Source: Chlorogloeopsis sp. ULAP01 (GTDB taxonomy: Bacteria; Cyanobacteriota; Cyanobacteriia; Cyanobacteriales; Nostocaceae). From it: a stretch of DNA of 64,000 nt. The DNA lies in the NCBI RefSeq assembly GCF_030381805.1, contig NZ_JAUDRH010000001.1:1-64000 (forward strand), in the 5' to 3' direction. The position numbers and the translations under genes are program-made. The notes under the pieces were generated by a model. That model was not told where the DNA came from and made no database searches. It saw only the letters and a program-made list of their open reading frames with translations. Below are positions 45,595 through 54,060 of the stretch, piece after piece. Each line of letters starts with the position of its first letter. Positions within the stretch are counted from its first letter, which is position 1.

Positions 45595-46812
45595 TCAACT
45601 CAAAAACTTCTCTACACATCGAACAAACATTTCTACACCCATCGCCAAAACAGTCTCATCAAAATCAAAGCGGGGATGATGATGGGGATACGCCAAGTTT
45701 TTCGCTGGGTTAGCAGAACCAAGAAAGAAATAGCAACCAGGTACCTCTTGCAAGAAGTAGGACATATCTTCCCCACCCATCGTTTGACACTCTGGCACAA
45801 TACCCACGGGAGTTTCTACTACTTCTTGGGCTATTGATCGCACCAATTCTGCCATACCCGCGTCATTAATTGTAGCTGGGTAAAGTTCACAGTATTTAAA
45901 GTCATAATTTGCACCATAACTTTGACAAATACCAGCAATAATCTGCTCGACTCTCTGCCGGAAAAAGCCTTCCAAAGAAGGATTAAAATACCGAACAGTA
46001 CCTTTCATGACTGCTGTATCAGCAATCACATTATGTGTGGTACCAGCATGGAGTGCGCCAACAGTTACCACTGCCGAATCAATCGGGTTGACATTACGAG
46101 CAACAATAGTTTGTAAAGCAGCAACTATTTGGGCAGCAACTACAACAGAATCTACAGTTTGATGAGGTATTGCTCCATGTCCACCTTTACCAAAAATTGT
46201 GCAATCGAATAACTCTACAGCTGCCATTAATGCACCCGCACGCACACCTACCGTTCCCAAAGGCAGATTATTCCACAGATGCAAACCAATAATCGCATCA
46301 ACATCGGGGTTTTTGAGTGCGCCAGCTTCAATCATTGGCTTTGCGCCTCCCGGCCCTTCTTCGGCTGGTTGGAAGATAATTTTTACAGTGCCAGGAAAAT
46401 CTTCACGATGTTGTTGGAGATAATAAGCTGTACCAAGAGCGATCGCTGTATGCCCATCATGTCCACAAGCGTGCATTACTCCATCATGCTGGGAACGATA
46501 CGGTACTTCGTTGAGTTCTTGAATTGGTAAAGCATCCATGTCTGCCCGAATTGCTAGAACTCTCTCTAAGCCAGGCTCTCTCCCTTTGATTGTGGCAACA
46601 ATACCAGTTTTGGCAATACCAGTCTGATGCTCAATGCCCCATTCTTGCAATTTTTGGGAGACAAACTCAGCAGTCAGGTTTTCTTGAAAACTCAGTTCCG
46701 GTTTTTGGTGAAATCGTCGTCGCCACTCCACAAGTAACGGTTGCAATGAGCGAATCGAGAGTCGCACGCGAGATAAATCAACACTAGTTGAGTTGGGAAA
46801 TGTCGAAACCAT
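45595..46812 (-). CDS. M20-family amidohydrolase (IAA-amino-acid/hippurate hydrolase-like)
   Basis: A 405-residue metallohydrolase. Signature blocks are WRRRFHQKPELSFQE, RADMDALPIQEL, MHACGHDGHTAIALGTAYYL with metal-binding His, IIFQPAEEGPGGAKPMIEAG with catalytic/metal Glu, and GKGGHGAIPHQTVDSVVVAA. All metal ligands appear present. Such enzymes cleave N-acyl amino acids or amino acid conjugates. Start ATG 46812 lies 44 bases past the end of bioD (46859), in the same orientation. Confidence 0.9.
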   Translation of the reverse strand: MVSTFPNSTSVDLSRVRLSIRSLQPLLVEWRRRFHQKPELSFQENLTAEFVSQKLQEWGIEHQTGIAKTGIVATIKGREPGLERVLAIRADMDALPIQELNEVPYRSQHDGVMHACGHDGHTAIALGTAYYLQQHREDFPGTVKIIFQPAEEGPGGAKPMIEAGALKNPDVDAIIGLHLWNNLPLGTVGVRAGALMAAVELFDCTIFGKGGHGAIPHQTVDSVVVAAQIVAALQTIVARNVNPIDSAVVTVGALHAGTTHNVIADTAVMKGTVRYFNPSLEGFFRQRVEQIIAGICQSYGANYDFKYCELYPATINDAGMAELVRSIAQEVVETPVGIVPECQTMGGEDMSYFLQEVPGCYFFLGSANPAKNLAYPHHHPRFDFDETVLAMGVEMFVRCVEKFLS

Positions 46813-46858
46813 TGCTCACATTTTTAAATTACTGTTTGGGTATTTTCATTGTGACTCG

Positions 46859-47548
46859 TCAAACTTTAGTAAAAGGTAACAAGCGTTCTAGATCCAAATT
46901 TGATGCTAATTCTGCAAGTTTATTTAAATCTGTGGGATTTTCTAAATAAGGTAAGCAGCCTAAAACAGGAATATTTGTTAAAGATTGAATTAAATCTGCT
47001 GATGCCCAGTCAGTGATTTCAGTATCAGTACGTGGTTGTACGCAGTTAAGAACAATTCCCACTAGTTGCACTCGTGTTAATCTCGCTAATGCCACATTTG
47101 CCACGGCTTGAGCGATCGCACCCAATCTGACTGGTACTACCAAGACTGTGAGTAAGCGCCATTCACCTGCTAAATCCGCTACTGTCAATTCATCTGTTAC
47201 AGGTGAACCTAATCCTCCCAGCGCTTCTACGAGAACAAAATCTCGGTGTTGGCGCAAAGTAGTCAAAGCTTGCCAAACAACGGCTAAATCTATTTGACGA
47301 TTCTCTTTGGCTGCGGCAATGGGAGGTGCTAAGGGTGCTTGAAAGTATAAAGGCGTAATTTCTTCCGGAGATTGTTCCAGAGAAAAAAGCTTTTGGTACC
47401 ATTCGCGATCGCCAATTCCCGATTGCAGTGGTTTCATGATTCCTAAGCTGCGGGCAGAGCAATATTTTTGCCAGTAAGCTGCTAATGCTGTTGTCAAAAC
47501 AGTTTTGCCAGCTTCTGTATCTGTTCCGGTAATTAGTAATGCGTTCAA
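46859..47548 (-). CDS. bioD: Dethiobiotin synthetase
   Basis: A 229-residue ATP-dependent enzyme that closes the ureido ring of dethiobiotin from 7,8-diaminopelargonate and CO2, the step before biotin synthase. Seen: P-loop TGTDTEAGKTVLTTALAAYW (Lys15), then IMKPLQSG, EALGGLGSPVTDELTVADLA and VLVVPVRLGAIAQAVANVAL. Length is normal. No other bio gene adjoins. It is followed by the M20 hydrolase, possibly co-transcribed. Its start is preceded by heptamer-like repeats. Confidence 0.93.
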   Translation of the reverse strand: MNALLITGTDTEAGKTVLTTALAAYWQKYCSARSLGIMKPLQSGIGDREWYQKLFSLEQSPEEITPLYFQAPLAPPIAAAKENRQIDLAVVWQALTTLRQHRDFVLVEALGGLGSPVTDELTVADLAGEWRLLTVLVVPVRLGAIAQAVANVALARLTRVQLVGIVLNCVQPRTDTEITDWASADLIQSLTNIPVLGCLPYLENPTDLNKLAELASNLDLERLLPFTKV

Positions 47549-48038
47549 TAGTAGTAGTTAATGGTTAATGGTTAGTGGTTAGTAGGAGAGGCAGCGCGTT
47601 GCGGAGCCAGTGCGCCCTTGCGGAGCCAGTGCGCCCTAGCGGGTTAAGCGCGTTGTAGCACCTGGCGTCGGGTTCCCCCGGTTGTAGCGACTGCCGTGCG
47701 GGTTTTGCTGATTATCTTTGGGTTGAAACAGATAATTTATCTTCTAAACCCGCCCTTACAGTAGTTATTAGGTTGATGGCTAATAGCAATGAATAATTAA
47801 CAATTAGCAATTAACTACTAACCAATGTAATACATCGTTTGCACACAAATCACCTGAAAATAGGGGACAGGTGACAGGTGACAGTGAACAGATAAGGGAA
47901 ACTGTCAACTGATAAAAACTTTTGCTTTCCCTTCTGCCACGCCAGTCGCACTCGACGCGCTTAACCCGCTAGGGCGCTTACGCTCCTCTGCCATCTGCCT
48001 TATCCAAAGAATTGATGACTGACATCCAACGCCCTTTT
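47549..48038. repeat. Repeat-rich intergenic region
   Basis: It contains a TTAATGG/TTAGTGG heptamer array (47555-47583), a 19-bp GC-rich unit repeated in tandem (TTGCGGAGCCAGTGCGCCC, 47599-47617 and 47618-47636), and GGGGACAGGTGACAGG-type fragments near 47872. No gene is supported. Confidence 0.6.
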
Positions 48039-49814
48039 TCATACTTGATTGTGTCCGAAGTTAGCAGGGTTTAGGTTGCCCGTGGAGCTTGTGTCATTAT
48101 CAGAAGGGTTGTTTTGATTTGGCTCAGGAAATATTGGCGTCGTTGTGGGAAGATCTGTGGGGATTTGAATTGGAGTTTCTATAGGGTTTTGTGTAGGAAC
48201 TTCTGTCGGAACTTGTGTAGGAGTTTCTGTGGGAATTGGAGAAGGAATTTGGGTAGGAACTTCTGTGGGAGTTTGTATAGGTGTTGGTTCGATTGGGTTT
48301 TCTAATTTGGCATTGAGGCTATAATCGCTCTCGGCAATTCCTTCGCTTAAATTTAATTCAATAGTGTAAGTATCAGTAAGTGGTAATCTTCCTTGATAAA
48401 AAGTGACTGCTTTAGCACTGTTGTCAAGTGGCTCCCCATTTGAACTTGAGACTGTAAGCAAAACACCGCTTTCTTGTGCTAACAGGACAGTTAGTAGCTG
48501 ATCCTTTTGACCCCTAAAAGTATATCGGACAATCTCATTAGCTTTAATTGTATCGTCAACCTTGAATGTGTTAGATGCATCAAAGTTGAGGCGTTTGATT
48601 TTGATGATAGGTGTTGCAGGTGGTGCAGTAGTAGGAAGTTCTGTGGGTGTTTCTGTGGGTGTTTCTGTGGGTGTGGGTGATTCTGTTGCGCCACCAGTCA
48701 CAACTGGTGAAGGGAAAGTTTGTGGTGGTGCCTCTGGTGCTGGTGATTGACTACGCAGAGAACGTACTAATGCCCAAGAGCCGAAACCTGCCAGAATAAT
48801 TACAGCGATGCCAATTGCTGCGATCGCTAACGGATTATCTAAAACCGATCTAGTATTAGGCTCTGGAATTACGCGAGCAGATTTATTGGGTGTTGGTGAT
48901 GATACTAGATCGGGACGGCGACTGATAGGAACTGTTTGGACGTTAGATAATAGTGGAAGTTGGACTGGTAGTGTTGCTTGCTCTGGGGATTCTAAAGCTT
49001 GTAATACTTCTGTTGCACTTTGAAAGCGATCGCCCGGCCTGTAACTCAACATCCGATTTAAAATTTGGGTAAATCGCGGATTTACTCTCACCCATTGTTG
49101 CCAATTCCAAGTCAGTTGATTTTCATCAAATAATTCCTGGGGTTCCTTACCAGTCAGCAAAACTATCGCTGTAACTGCCAGTGCATACAAATCACTACTG
49201 GGATATGCTTGCCCCGTTTGCATTTGTTCGCTGGGAGAGTAACCTAATTTTCCTACATAAGTTGCCGACGACGAATTAGGAGATTGGAATCGCGTTGCTA
49301 GTTCTTTAACTACCCCAAAGTCAATCAAAACAGGCTTATTGTCAAGCTCTCGCAAAATAATATTATCTGGTGAGATATCTCGGTGAATAATGCCTTGATG
49401 GTGAATATAATCTAATACTGGTAATAGCGAGCACAACAATTGCCAGACTTCTTGTTCTGTGAATGCACCTGTGGAGATTTTGCGTTCTTCTAACAAATCG
49501 CGATAAGTTTTCCCGGCAACATAGTCTTGCACTAAAAATAAGCGCTGCTCTTGTTCAAACCTTTCTCGGAATTGCGGTACTTGTGGATGTTGTATTTGAT
49601 ATAAAGTTGTCGCCTCTCGTAGGAAAAGTTCTTGTGCCTTCTGCCAAGCCACAGGATCTGTAGTGTTAGGAATCAATTCTTTGATGGCACAAAGTTCATT
49701 AAAACGCCTTTGATCTTCTGCCAGATAAGTTCTACCAAACCCCCCTTGACCGAGAATTTGAATTAGCCGATAACGATTTTGCAGAACAGTGCCAACTGAA
49801 ATTGGTGGTTGCAT
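48039..49814 (-). CDS. Membrane Ser/Thr protein kinase with extracytoplasmic PPC-like domain
   Basis: A 591-residue kinase. Kinase domain (about 10-270): ILGQGGFGRTYLAEDQ, VAL-Lys equivalent CAIKEL, IIHRDISPDNIIL, LIDFGVVKEL; the catalytic Asp and DFG are intact. Then a linker, one membrane helix (AIAAIGIAVIILAGFGSWAL), a Thr/Pro/Glu repeat (TPTETPTETPTELP), an outside domain of about 110 residues resembling a pre-peptidase C-terminal (PPC) fold (ANEIVRYTFRGQKDQLLTVL), and another PT-rich repeat. The outer domain may sense the envelope or bind a surface ligand. It is not near a phosphatase gene. Confidence 0.85.
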   Translation of the reverse strand: MQPPISVGTVLQNRYRLIQILGQGGFGRTYLAEDQRRFNELCAIKELIPNTTDPVAWQKAQELFLREATTLYQIQHPQVPQFRERFEQEQRLFLVQDYVAGKTYRDLLEERKISTGAFTEQEVWQLLCSLLPVLDYIHHQGIIHRDISPDNIILRELDNKPVLIDFGVVKELATRFQSPNSSSATYVGKLGYSPSEQMQTGQAYPSSDLYALAVTAIVLLTGKEPQELFDENQLTWNWQQWVRVNPRFTQILNRMLSYRPGDRFQSATEVLQALESPEQATLPVQLPLLSNVQTVPISRRPDLVSSPTPNKSARVIPEPNTRSVLDNPLAIAAIGIAVIILAGFGSWALVRSLRSQSPAPEAPPQTFPSPVVTGGATESPTPTETPTETPTELPTTAPPATPIIKIKRLNFDASNTFKVDDTIKANEIVRYTFRGQKDQLLTVLLAQESGVLLTVSSSNGEPLDNSAKAVTFYQGRLPLTDTYTIELNLSEGIAESDYSLNAKLENPIEPTPIQTPTEVPTQIPSPIPTETPTQVPTEVPTQNPIETPIQIPTDLPTTTPIFPEPNQNNPSDNDTSSTGNLNPANFGHNQV

Positions 49815-50684
49815 CTTTTAATTAATTGAGTGTAATAGCATTACTCGGAGGAATTCACCCACAAACAATACTTCTAGCAGCATATGGTCAATTGCCATAC
49901 TAGTGGATAGTAAGAGCAGTCTTTACAGACTTAGACCATTCTATTTTCACACTCTTTCCTCGGTACCGAGAAGTAAAAAAACATGAAATATCAACTTGTT
50001 TGAGAATTATACACATTCTCAACTAATTACCATAGACATACCAGACTCAAAGTAGCATCAGCTTTTTGACGGCAACTTATATATCCAGGTTCCAACAAAA
50101 ATCTGCTTCTTTGCTAGCCAAGGAAATAGATCGCTACCGTTTCGTACTCTCACCTCAAGCAAAGCTGATTAAGTAGGTGGACATAATTAAATGTAAAGTG
50201 TCATCTTCTAGACAGCAGGCGAAACCAATCTTTTACCTTCTGCCCTCTGCCTTCTTGTCTGATGGAAAAATAGAAAGCAAGTCTGCTAAAGTATTATTCT
50301 GTCACTAGTATTATCAAATATTCAGCTACTGCTGATTAATTGCTTCATTGGTTTTTACTTTCACGAGTTGTCAACTTGAATATCACTGAAAAATCAAAAT
50401 TGTCTGTTTCCTGTTATAAATTACTTGCCCATAGGCAAGTAATCAAGCAACCCACTCAGTATAGGTATTTTGTCTGAACGCAAAAATATCAACTATAAGT
50501 GTAGTTAACGATTTCAATCCCAGTTAAACTATTACGAGTGTATTTGCTACAGAAACAAGAAAATAAGGAAGTTGTAGTTTCATGGAGGTATGTTTAAAGT
50601 TTTTATGAAAGCTTCAACAAAACTCACAAAGCTTATTTAGGGCCATTTCTCTTAAATATCTAAATATCTGATGATAAGATTGCC
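49815..50684. other. Long non-coding region upstream of prs
   Basis: About 870 bases, AT-rich, with no supported gene. The only clear structure is the hairpin at 50420-50443. The prs promoter should lie in the last few hundred bases. Confidence 0.5.
50420..50443. repeat. Perfect 10-bp hairpin in the prs upstream region
   Basis: ATTACTTGCC / GGCAAGTAAT with a 4-base loop. It has no T-run directly after it on either strand. It may be a dispersed repeat or a structured RNA element; the role is unknown. Confidence 0.5.
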
Positions 50685-51698
50685 ATGAATGCACATCGAG
50701 GAACTGCTGTGCTCAGTACTGCAACTTTCAAACTGCCAGCTGCAACAGGAGTAACTGAAAATAACCGCTTGCGGCTTTTCTCCGGCTCTGCCAATTTATC
50801 GCTGTCTCAAGAAGTAGCTCGTTACCTGGGCATGGACTTGGGGCCAATGATCCGCAAGCGATTTGCGGATGGGGAACTTTATATTCAAATCCAGGAATCC
50901 ATTCGAGGTTGTGATGTCTATTTAATCCAGCCTTGCTGTCAACCCGTGAACGATCATTTAATGGAGTTACTAATTATGATTGATGCCTGTCGTCGAGCGT
51001 CAGCCCGACAGGTAACAGCAGTAATTCCTTATTATGGTTATGCTCGTGCTGATCGCAAAACGGCAGGAAGGGAATCAATAACTGCCAAACTAGTTGCTAA
51101 CCTCATTACCCAAGCAGGTGCCAACAGAATTCTGGCAATGGATTTGCATTCAGCGCAAATACAAGGATATTTCGATATACCCCTAGATCATGTATATGGT
51201 TCGCCAGTAATACTAGATTATTTAGTAAGTAAGCAATTGTCTGACATTGTGGTTGTCTCGCCAGATGTTGGCGGTGTAGCACGAGCCAGAGCATTTGCGA
51301 AAAAACTTAATGATGCTCCCTTAGCGATTATTGATAAACGCCGTCAGGCTCACAACGTCGCTGAAGTCTTGAATGTCATCGGTGATGTCAAAGGTAAAAC
51401 TGCGGTGCTAGTAGATGACATGATTGACACTGGAGGCACAATTTCTGAAGGAGCAAGATTGTTGCGTGAAGAAGGAGCGCGTCAGGTATATGCCTGCGCT
51501 ACCCATGCAGTATTCTCTCCTCCTGCCGTGGAGCGGTTATCAAGCGGCTTATTTGAGGAAGTAATTGTCACTAATACAATTCCGCTCAAAGAAAGCGATC
51601 GCTTCCCGCAATTACAGGTGCTTTCGGTGGCTAACCTTTTAGGGGAAACAATCTGGCGGATTCATGAAGATAGCTCTGTAAGTAGTATGTTCCGCTAA
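50685..51698 (+). CDS. prs: Ribose-phosphate pyrophosphokinase
   Basis: A 337-residue enzyme making PRPP from ribose-5-phosphate and ATP, the precursor for nucleotides, His and Trp. Seen: LRLFSGSANLSLSQEVARYL, RFADGELYIQIQESIRGCDV, RRASARQVTAVIPYYGYARA, RILAMDLHSAQIQGYFDIPL, VVVSPDVGGVARARAFAKKL and the PRPP-binding VLVDDMIDTGGTISEG. The N-terminus is extended by about 25 residues relative to the minimal enzyme, as in other cyanobacteria. No lesion seen. Confidence 0.97.
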   Translation: MNAHRGTAVLSTATFKLPAATGVTENNRLRLFSGSANLSLSQEVARYLGMDLGPMIRKRFADGELYIQIQESIRGCDVYLIQPCCQPVNDHLMELLIMIDACRRASARQVTAVIPYYGYARADRKTAGRESITAKLVANLITQAGANRILAMDLHSAQIQGYFDIPLDHVYGSPVILDYLVSKQLSDIVVVSPDVGGVARARAFAKKLNDAPLAIIDKRRQAHNVAEVLNVIGDVKGKTAVLVDDMIDTGGTISEGARLLREEGARQVYACATHAVFSPPAVERLSSGLFEEVIVTNTIPLKESDRFPQLQVLSVANLLGETIWRIHEDSSVSSMFR

Positions 51699-51804
51699 AC
51701 CCAAAAAATACTGTCATCACCACTACTTTTATGCACAATGTCGCAGGCTATTTTTGCCTGCGCAACCAAATTATTTATTTGCAGATGCACCTGTCTAACC
51801 AAAT

Positions 51805-52374
51805 TTAAGAATACAAAGAAGTCAACACTTCTAGTTCTGCTACTACCTGTTCTAATTCGTCAAAAAGCGGATTAGATCCTATTTTTTGGAAGGCAATTAC
51901 TAAAGCTCGATAATACCAAAGTGTACCTTCTTTGCCTCCTTGAAAGCGCTGCCAAACCGATTCGCCTAAAACGCGGTAATCTCGAAGAATAGATTGGGCA
52001 TTATAGAGTTTATCTGCTGCACTCACGATTAGTACCGAAGGTGAAGCGCTAGCAAGGTGGGCAATATATTTTTCTTTGCGCTCTCGCCAAGGCGGTTTGG
52101 GCATAGAATCAGCATCAGTACAGCCATCTACAATTGCAGTGACATTATCTCCAAAGCGACGGCGAATTTCTTCCCGTGTGGTAGCGCCGCCCTGATCTTC
52201 TATGGCATCATGCAAAAGTGCTGCTATGGCTTCATCTTCATTCGCTCCGTATTCTAGAGCGATACTGGCAACACCTAACAAGTGAGCGATGTAGGGAACT
52301 CCCGAACCTTTGCGAACTTGGTTCGCGTGGAGTTGCGTGGCGTAGGTAAGGGCTTCGGTAAAGCGTTGTGAGAG
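51805..52374 (-). CDS. HD-domain (MESH1/SpoT-like) phosphohydrolase
   Basis: About 189 residues from ATG 52374; an upstream ATG at 52404 adds ten. The HD motif is clear: YIAHLLGVASIALEYGANED, AIAALLHDAIEDQGG, then KEKYIAHLASASPSVLIVSA and ADKLYNAQSILRDYR. This pattern matches single-domain hydrolases related to the SpoT hydrolase domain that degrade (p)ppGpp or other nucleotides. The start of the YxAH and HD ED residues needed for Mn binding is intact. It is convergent with prs and upstream of the damaged toxin-antitoxin loci. Confidence 0.85.
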   Translation of the reverse strand, partial: LSQRFTEALTYATQLHANQVRKGSGVPYIAHLLGVASIALEYGANEDEAIAALLHDAIEDQGGATTREEIRRRFGDNVTAIVDGCTDADSMPKPPWRERKEKYIAHLASASPSVLIVSAADKLYNAQSILRDYRVLGESVWQRFQGGKEGTLWYYRALVIAFQKIGSNPLFDELEQVVAELEVLTSLYS

Positions 52375-52511
52375 CATTTTTGAGATTAAGTTATGACTGT
52401 ACACGCTGGTGATTGGGTATTTTGATTGCAGCCTTGGAAGCTCCCTTTTCCAATGTGCTCCTTTATTTTTTTCTTTGTTGACAAAAAAATTTTACCAGCG
52501 ATTCGTCATTA

Positions 52512-52909
52512 CTAAACAGTAATTTCTGATTCATCGGCAAGATCTATACTGCTTTCATTTACTTTTTCTGCAACAGCCACAGTCAGTTTCAATCCCAAAG
52601 CATTGAGCCAGGTTCCCAGATAATAACAGTCAGTTTCAATCCCAAAGCATTGAGCCAGGTTCCCAGATAATAAATTGCTTCACTCCCGCGCTGAGATAAA
52701 ATTTCTTTGAGTTTTTCTTGATGATATTTAGCCTGCTCTGGTGTCATCCTGCCTTCAGTGAGAGCCTCAGCTACATTATTTAGTGCCATTTGGAGTAATT
52801 CCGGCTCAGGATCTTCTTCTTCTAAAATAGCCTCAATATATAAAGCAGCATGACTGGGATCTTTGAGATGTGAAATTAAGTAGGGATGGTAGCTATCACT
52901 TGTTGCCAT
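52512..52909 (-). pseudogene. HigA/COG3636-type antitoxin, 3' end frameshifted by a 47-bp tandem duplication
   Basis: From ATG 52909 (MATSDSYHPYLISHLKDPSH) the product follows addiction-module antidote proteins (LLQMALNNVAEALTEGRMTP, WLNALGLKLTV). A perfect 47-bp tandem duplication (52579-52625, 52626-52672) shifts the frame after GLKLTV, so translation now ends IIWEPGSMLWD at 52589. Removing one copy restores a tail AVAEKVNESSIDLADESEIT ending at TAG 52512-52514. The helix-turn-helix core is unaffected, so partial function is possible. Its partner toxin, just upstream, is also damaged. Confidence 0.82.
52579..52672. repeat. Perfect 47-bp tandem duplication
   Basis: Two identical, directly adjacent 47-base units inside the antitoxin gene. 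Because 47 is not a multiple of three, the duplication shifts the reading frame. The lack of mismatches points to a very recent event (or an assembly artefact). Confidence 0.9.
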
Positions 52910-52913
52910 TTTC

Positions 52914-53241
52914 TTAACTCCTATAATCTTGCCAGTATTGTATAGCTGTACGAATATCTTGATTTTGAGTACTTTTATCTCCACCACATAATAGAAGCAC
53001 AATAGTTGAACCTATTTGTCCAAAATACACCCGGTAACCAGAACCATATTTGATTCTTAATTCACAGACTCCTTCTCCCACTGAGCGATAATCTCCAAGA
53101 TTGCCTAGTTTAACTCTCTCCAGTCTTGCCTCAATCTTAGCTTGAGCTTTAGAATCCCGAAGTGAATCAAACCATTCCGCGAAAGGAACTTTGCCAATCA
53201 GATGTGATGTAGCGTTGAATTTCTCTTGGTTGTGCTTCCAT
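52914..53241 (-). pseudogene. RelE/HigB-type (COG3657) toxin with a one-base frameshift near its start
   Basis: From ATG 53241 the frame begins MEAQPREIQRYITSD, the normal opening of this toxin family, then runs out of frame. One extra base (an A on the plus strand at 53196-53197) separates it from the rest, which reads GKVPFAEWFDSLRDSKAQAK ... GNLGDYRSVGEGVCELRIKY ... VLLLCGGDKSTQNQDIRTAI to TGA at 52914. Without the extra base the product is 108 residues, standard for the family. A frame opening from ATG 53267 could give a toxin with a foreign N-terminus. Antitoxin follows with four bases between. Confidence 0.82.
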
Positions 53242-53345
53242 GATTTTGCTTGTAAAAGCGATCGCATTTGGGGATGAGTGCGATCGCTAGCTCAACAATA
53301 GTTTTGTCTTGGCTATGGTAGCCTCAAACAATATTGTCCAGTCAT

Positions 53346-53641
53346 TTAGGTTCGCCAGTTATCCAGTCTTAAAGGGTAACCCAATGCTTGTATACGACTA
53401 TAGTAAGCCAAATTACCAGCTACCAAGGTTAAATTACGTTGTAAAGCTATAGCAGCAATCATTGAACTTTATCTTCTCGTTGACGCTTGTGCCAACCTTG
53501 GACAACTTCCATAACTGTGATTACCGAAGTTGTATAGCAGCCAAAAACTGCGCGATAAGCAGTAGCTTTAACTATAACTTGTTGATTTATACCTTTGAAA
53601 ATTTTAGACAAAATGTCTGTGTCAAGTAATGCCTTGTTCAA
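53346..53641 (-). pseudogene. VapC-type PIN-domain toxin with an internal deletion
   Basis: From ATG 53641 the product starts MNKALLDTDILSKIFKG ... VITVMEVVQGWHKRQREDKV (Asp8 and Glu45 of the PIN active site), then stops at 53459. In the next frame, starting at 53462, the sequence continues MIAAIALQRNLTLVAGNLAY ... LGYPLRLDNWRT to TAA 53346-53348. Family members have about 40 extra residues here, including central catalytic acids (GRAD block). The simplest reading is a deletion with frame change at 53459-53465. The protein cannot be active. Its antitoxin is intact. Confidence 0.83.
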
Positions 53642-53876
53642 TTTTTTGATTGAATGAGTAGGAAGCCCGATTTTTTATAGCTTCTTCAATGATCTCATCT
53701 ACTAACTCAGGCTCATCTGCAAATAGTCCTACCCAAGGATCTTGTGTCATTTTTGTCGCTGCTAAAAGTTTGATTACTTCTGTAATAAGTTCTGGTAATG
53801 TACATCGGCGAGACTTTGCCAACTGTTCAGCAAGCTCAAGGGTTTGGGTGTCAAGTTGAACTTCTATTTTTCGCAC
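53622..53876 (-). CDS. VapB-type antitoxin
   Basis: An 84-residue protein. The N-terminal strand and helices KIEVQLDTQTLELAEQLAKS, RRCTLPELITEVIKLLAATK suggest a ribbon-helix-helix DNA-binding domain. The acidic C-terminus (DEPELVDEIIEEAIKNRASY) would bind the toxin. Stop overlaps the VapC start by 20 bases, the standard coupled arrangement. The antitoxin is intact, the toxin is not. Confidence 0.85.
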   Translation of the reverse strand: MRKIEVQLDTQTLELAEQLAKSRRCTLPELITEVIKLLAATKMTQDPWVGLFADEPELVDEIIEEAIKNRASYSFNQKIEQGIT

Positions 53877-54060
53877 GCTATCTCACCTTTTTATGTCATT
53901 TTAACGTAACTTTTAATTACTCTTGTTTGTGCCTGCATGACTTGATTATAGATGTATAATTCTCATTGATTGATAGCCATTGCTCACACTTTCTCTTTAG
54001 AACTGAGTATTTGTATATGAGTTGATAGGATTTTATATTCTGTCAGAATACTACTCTGTT

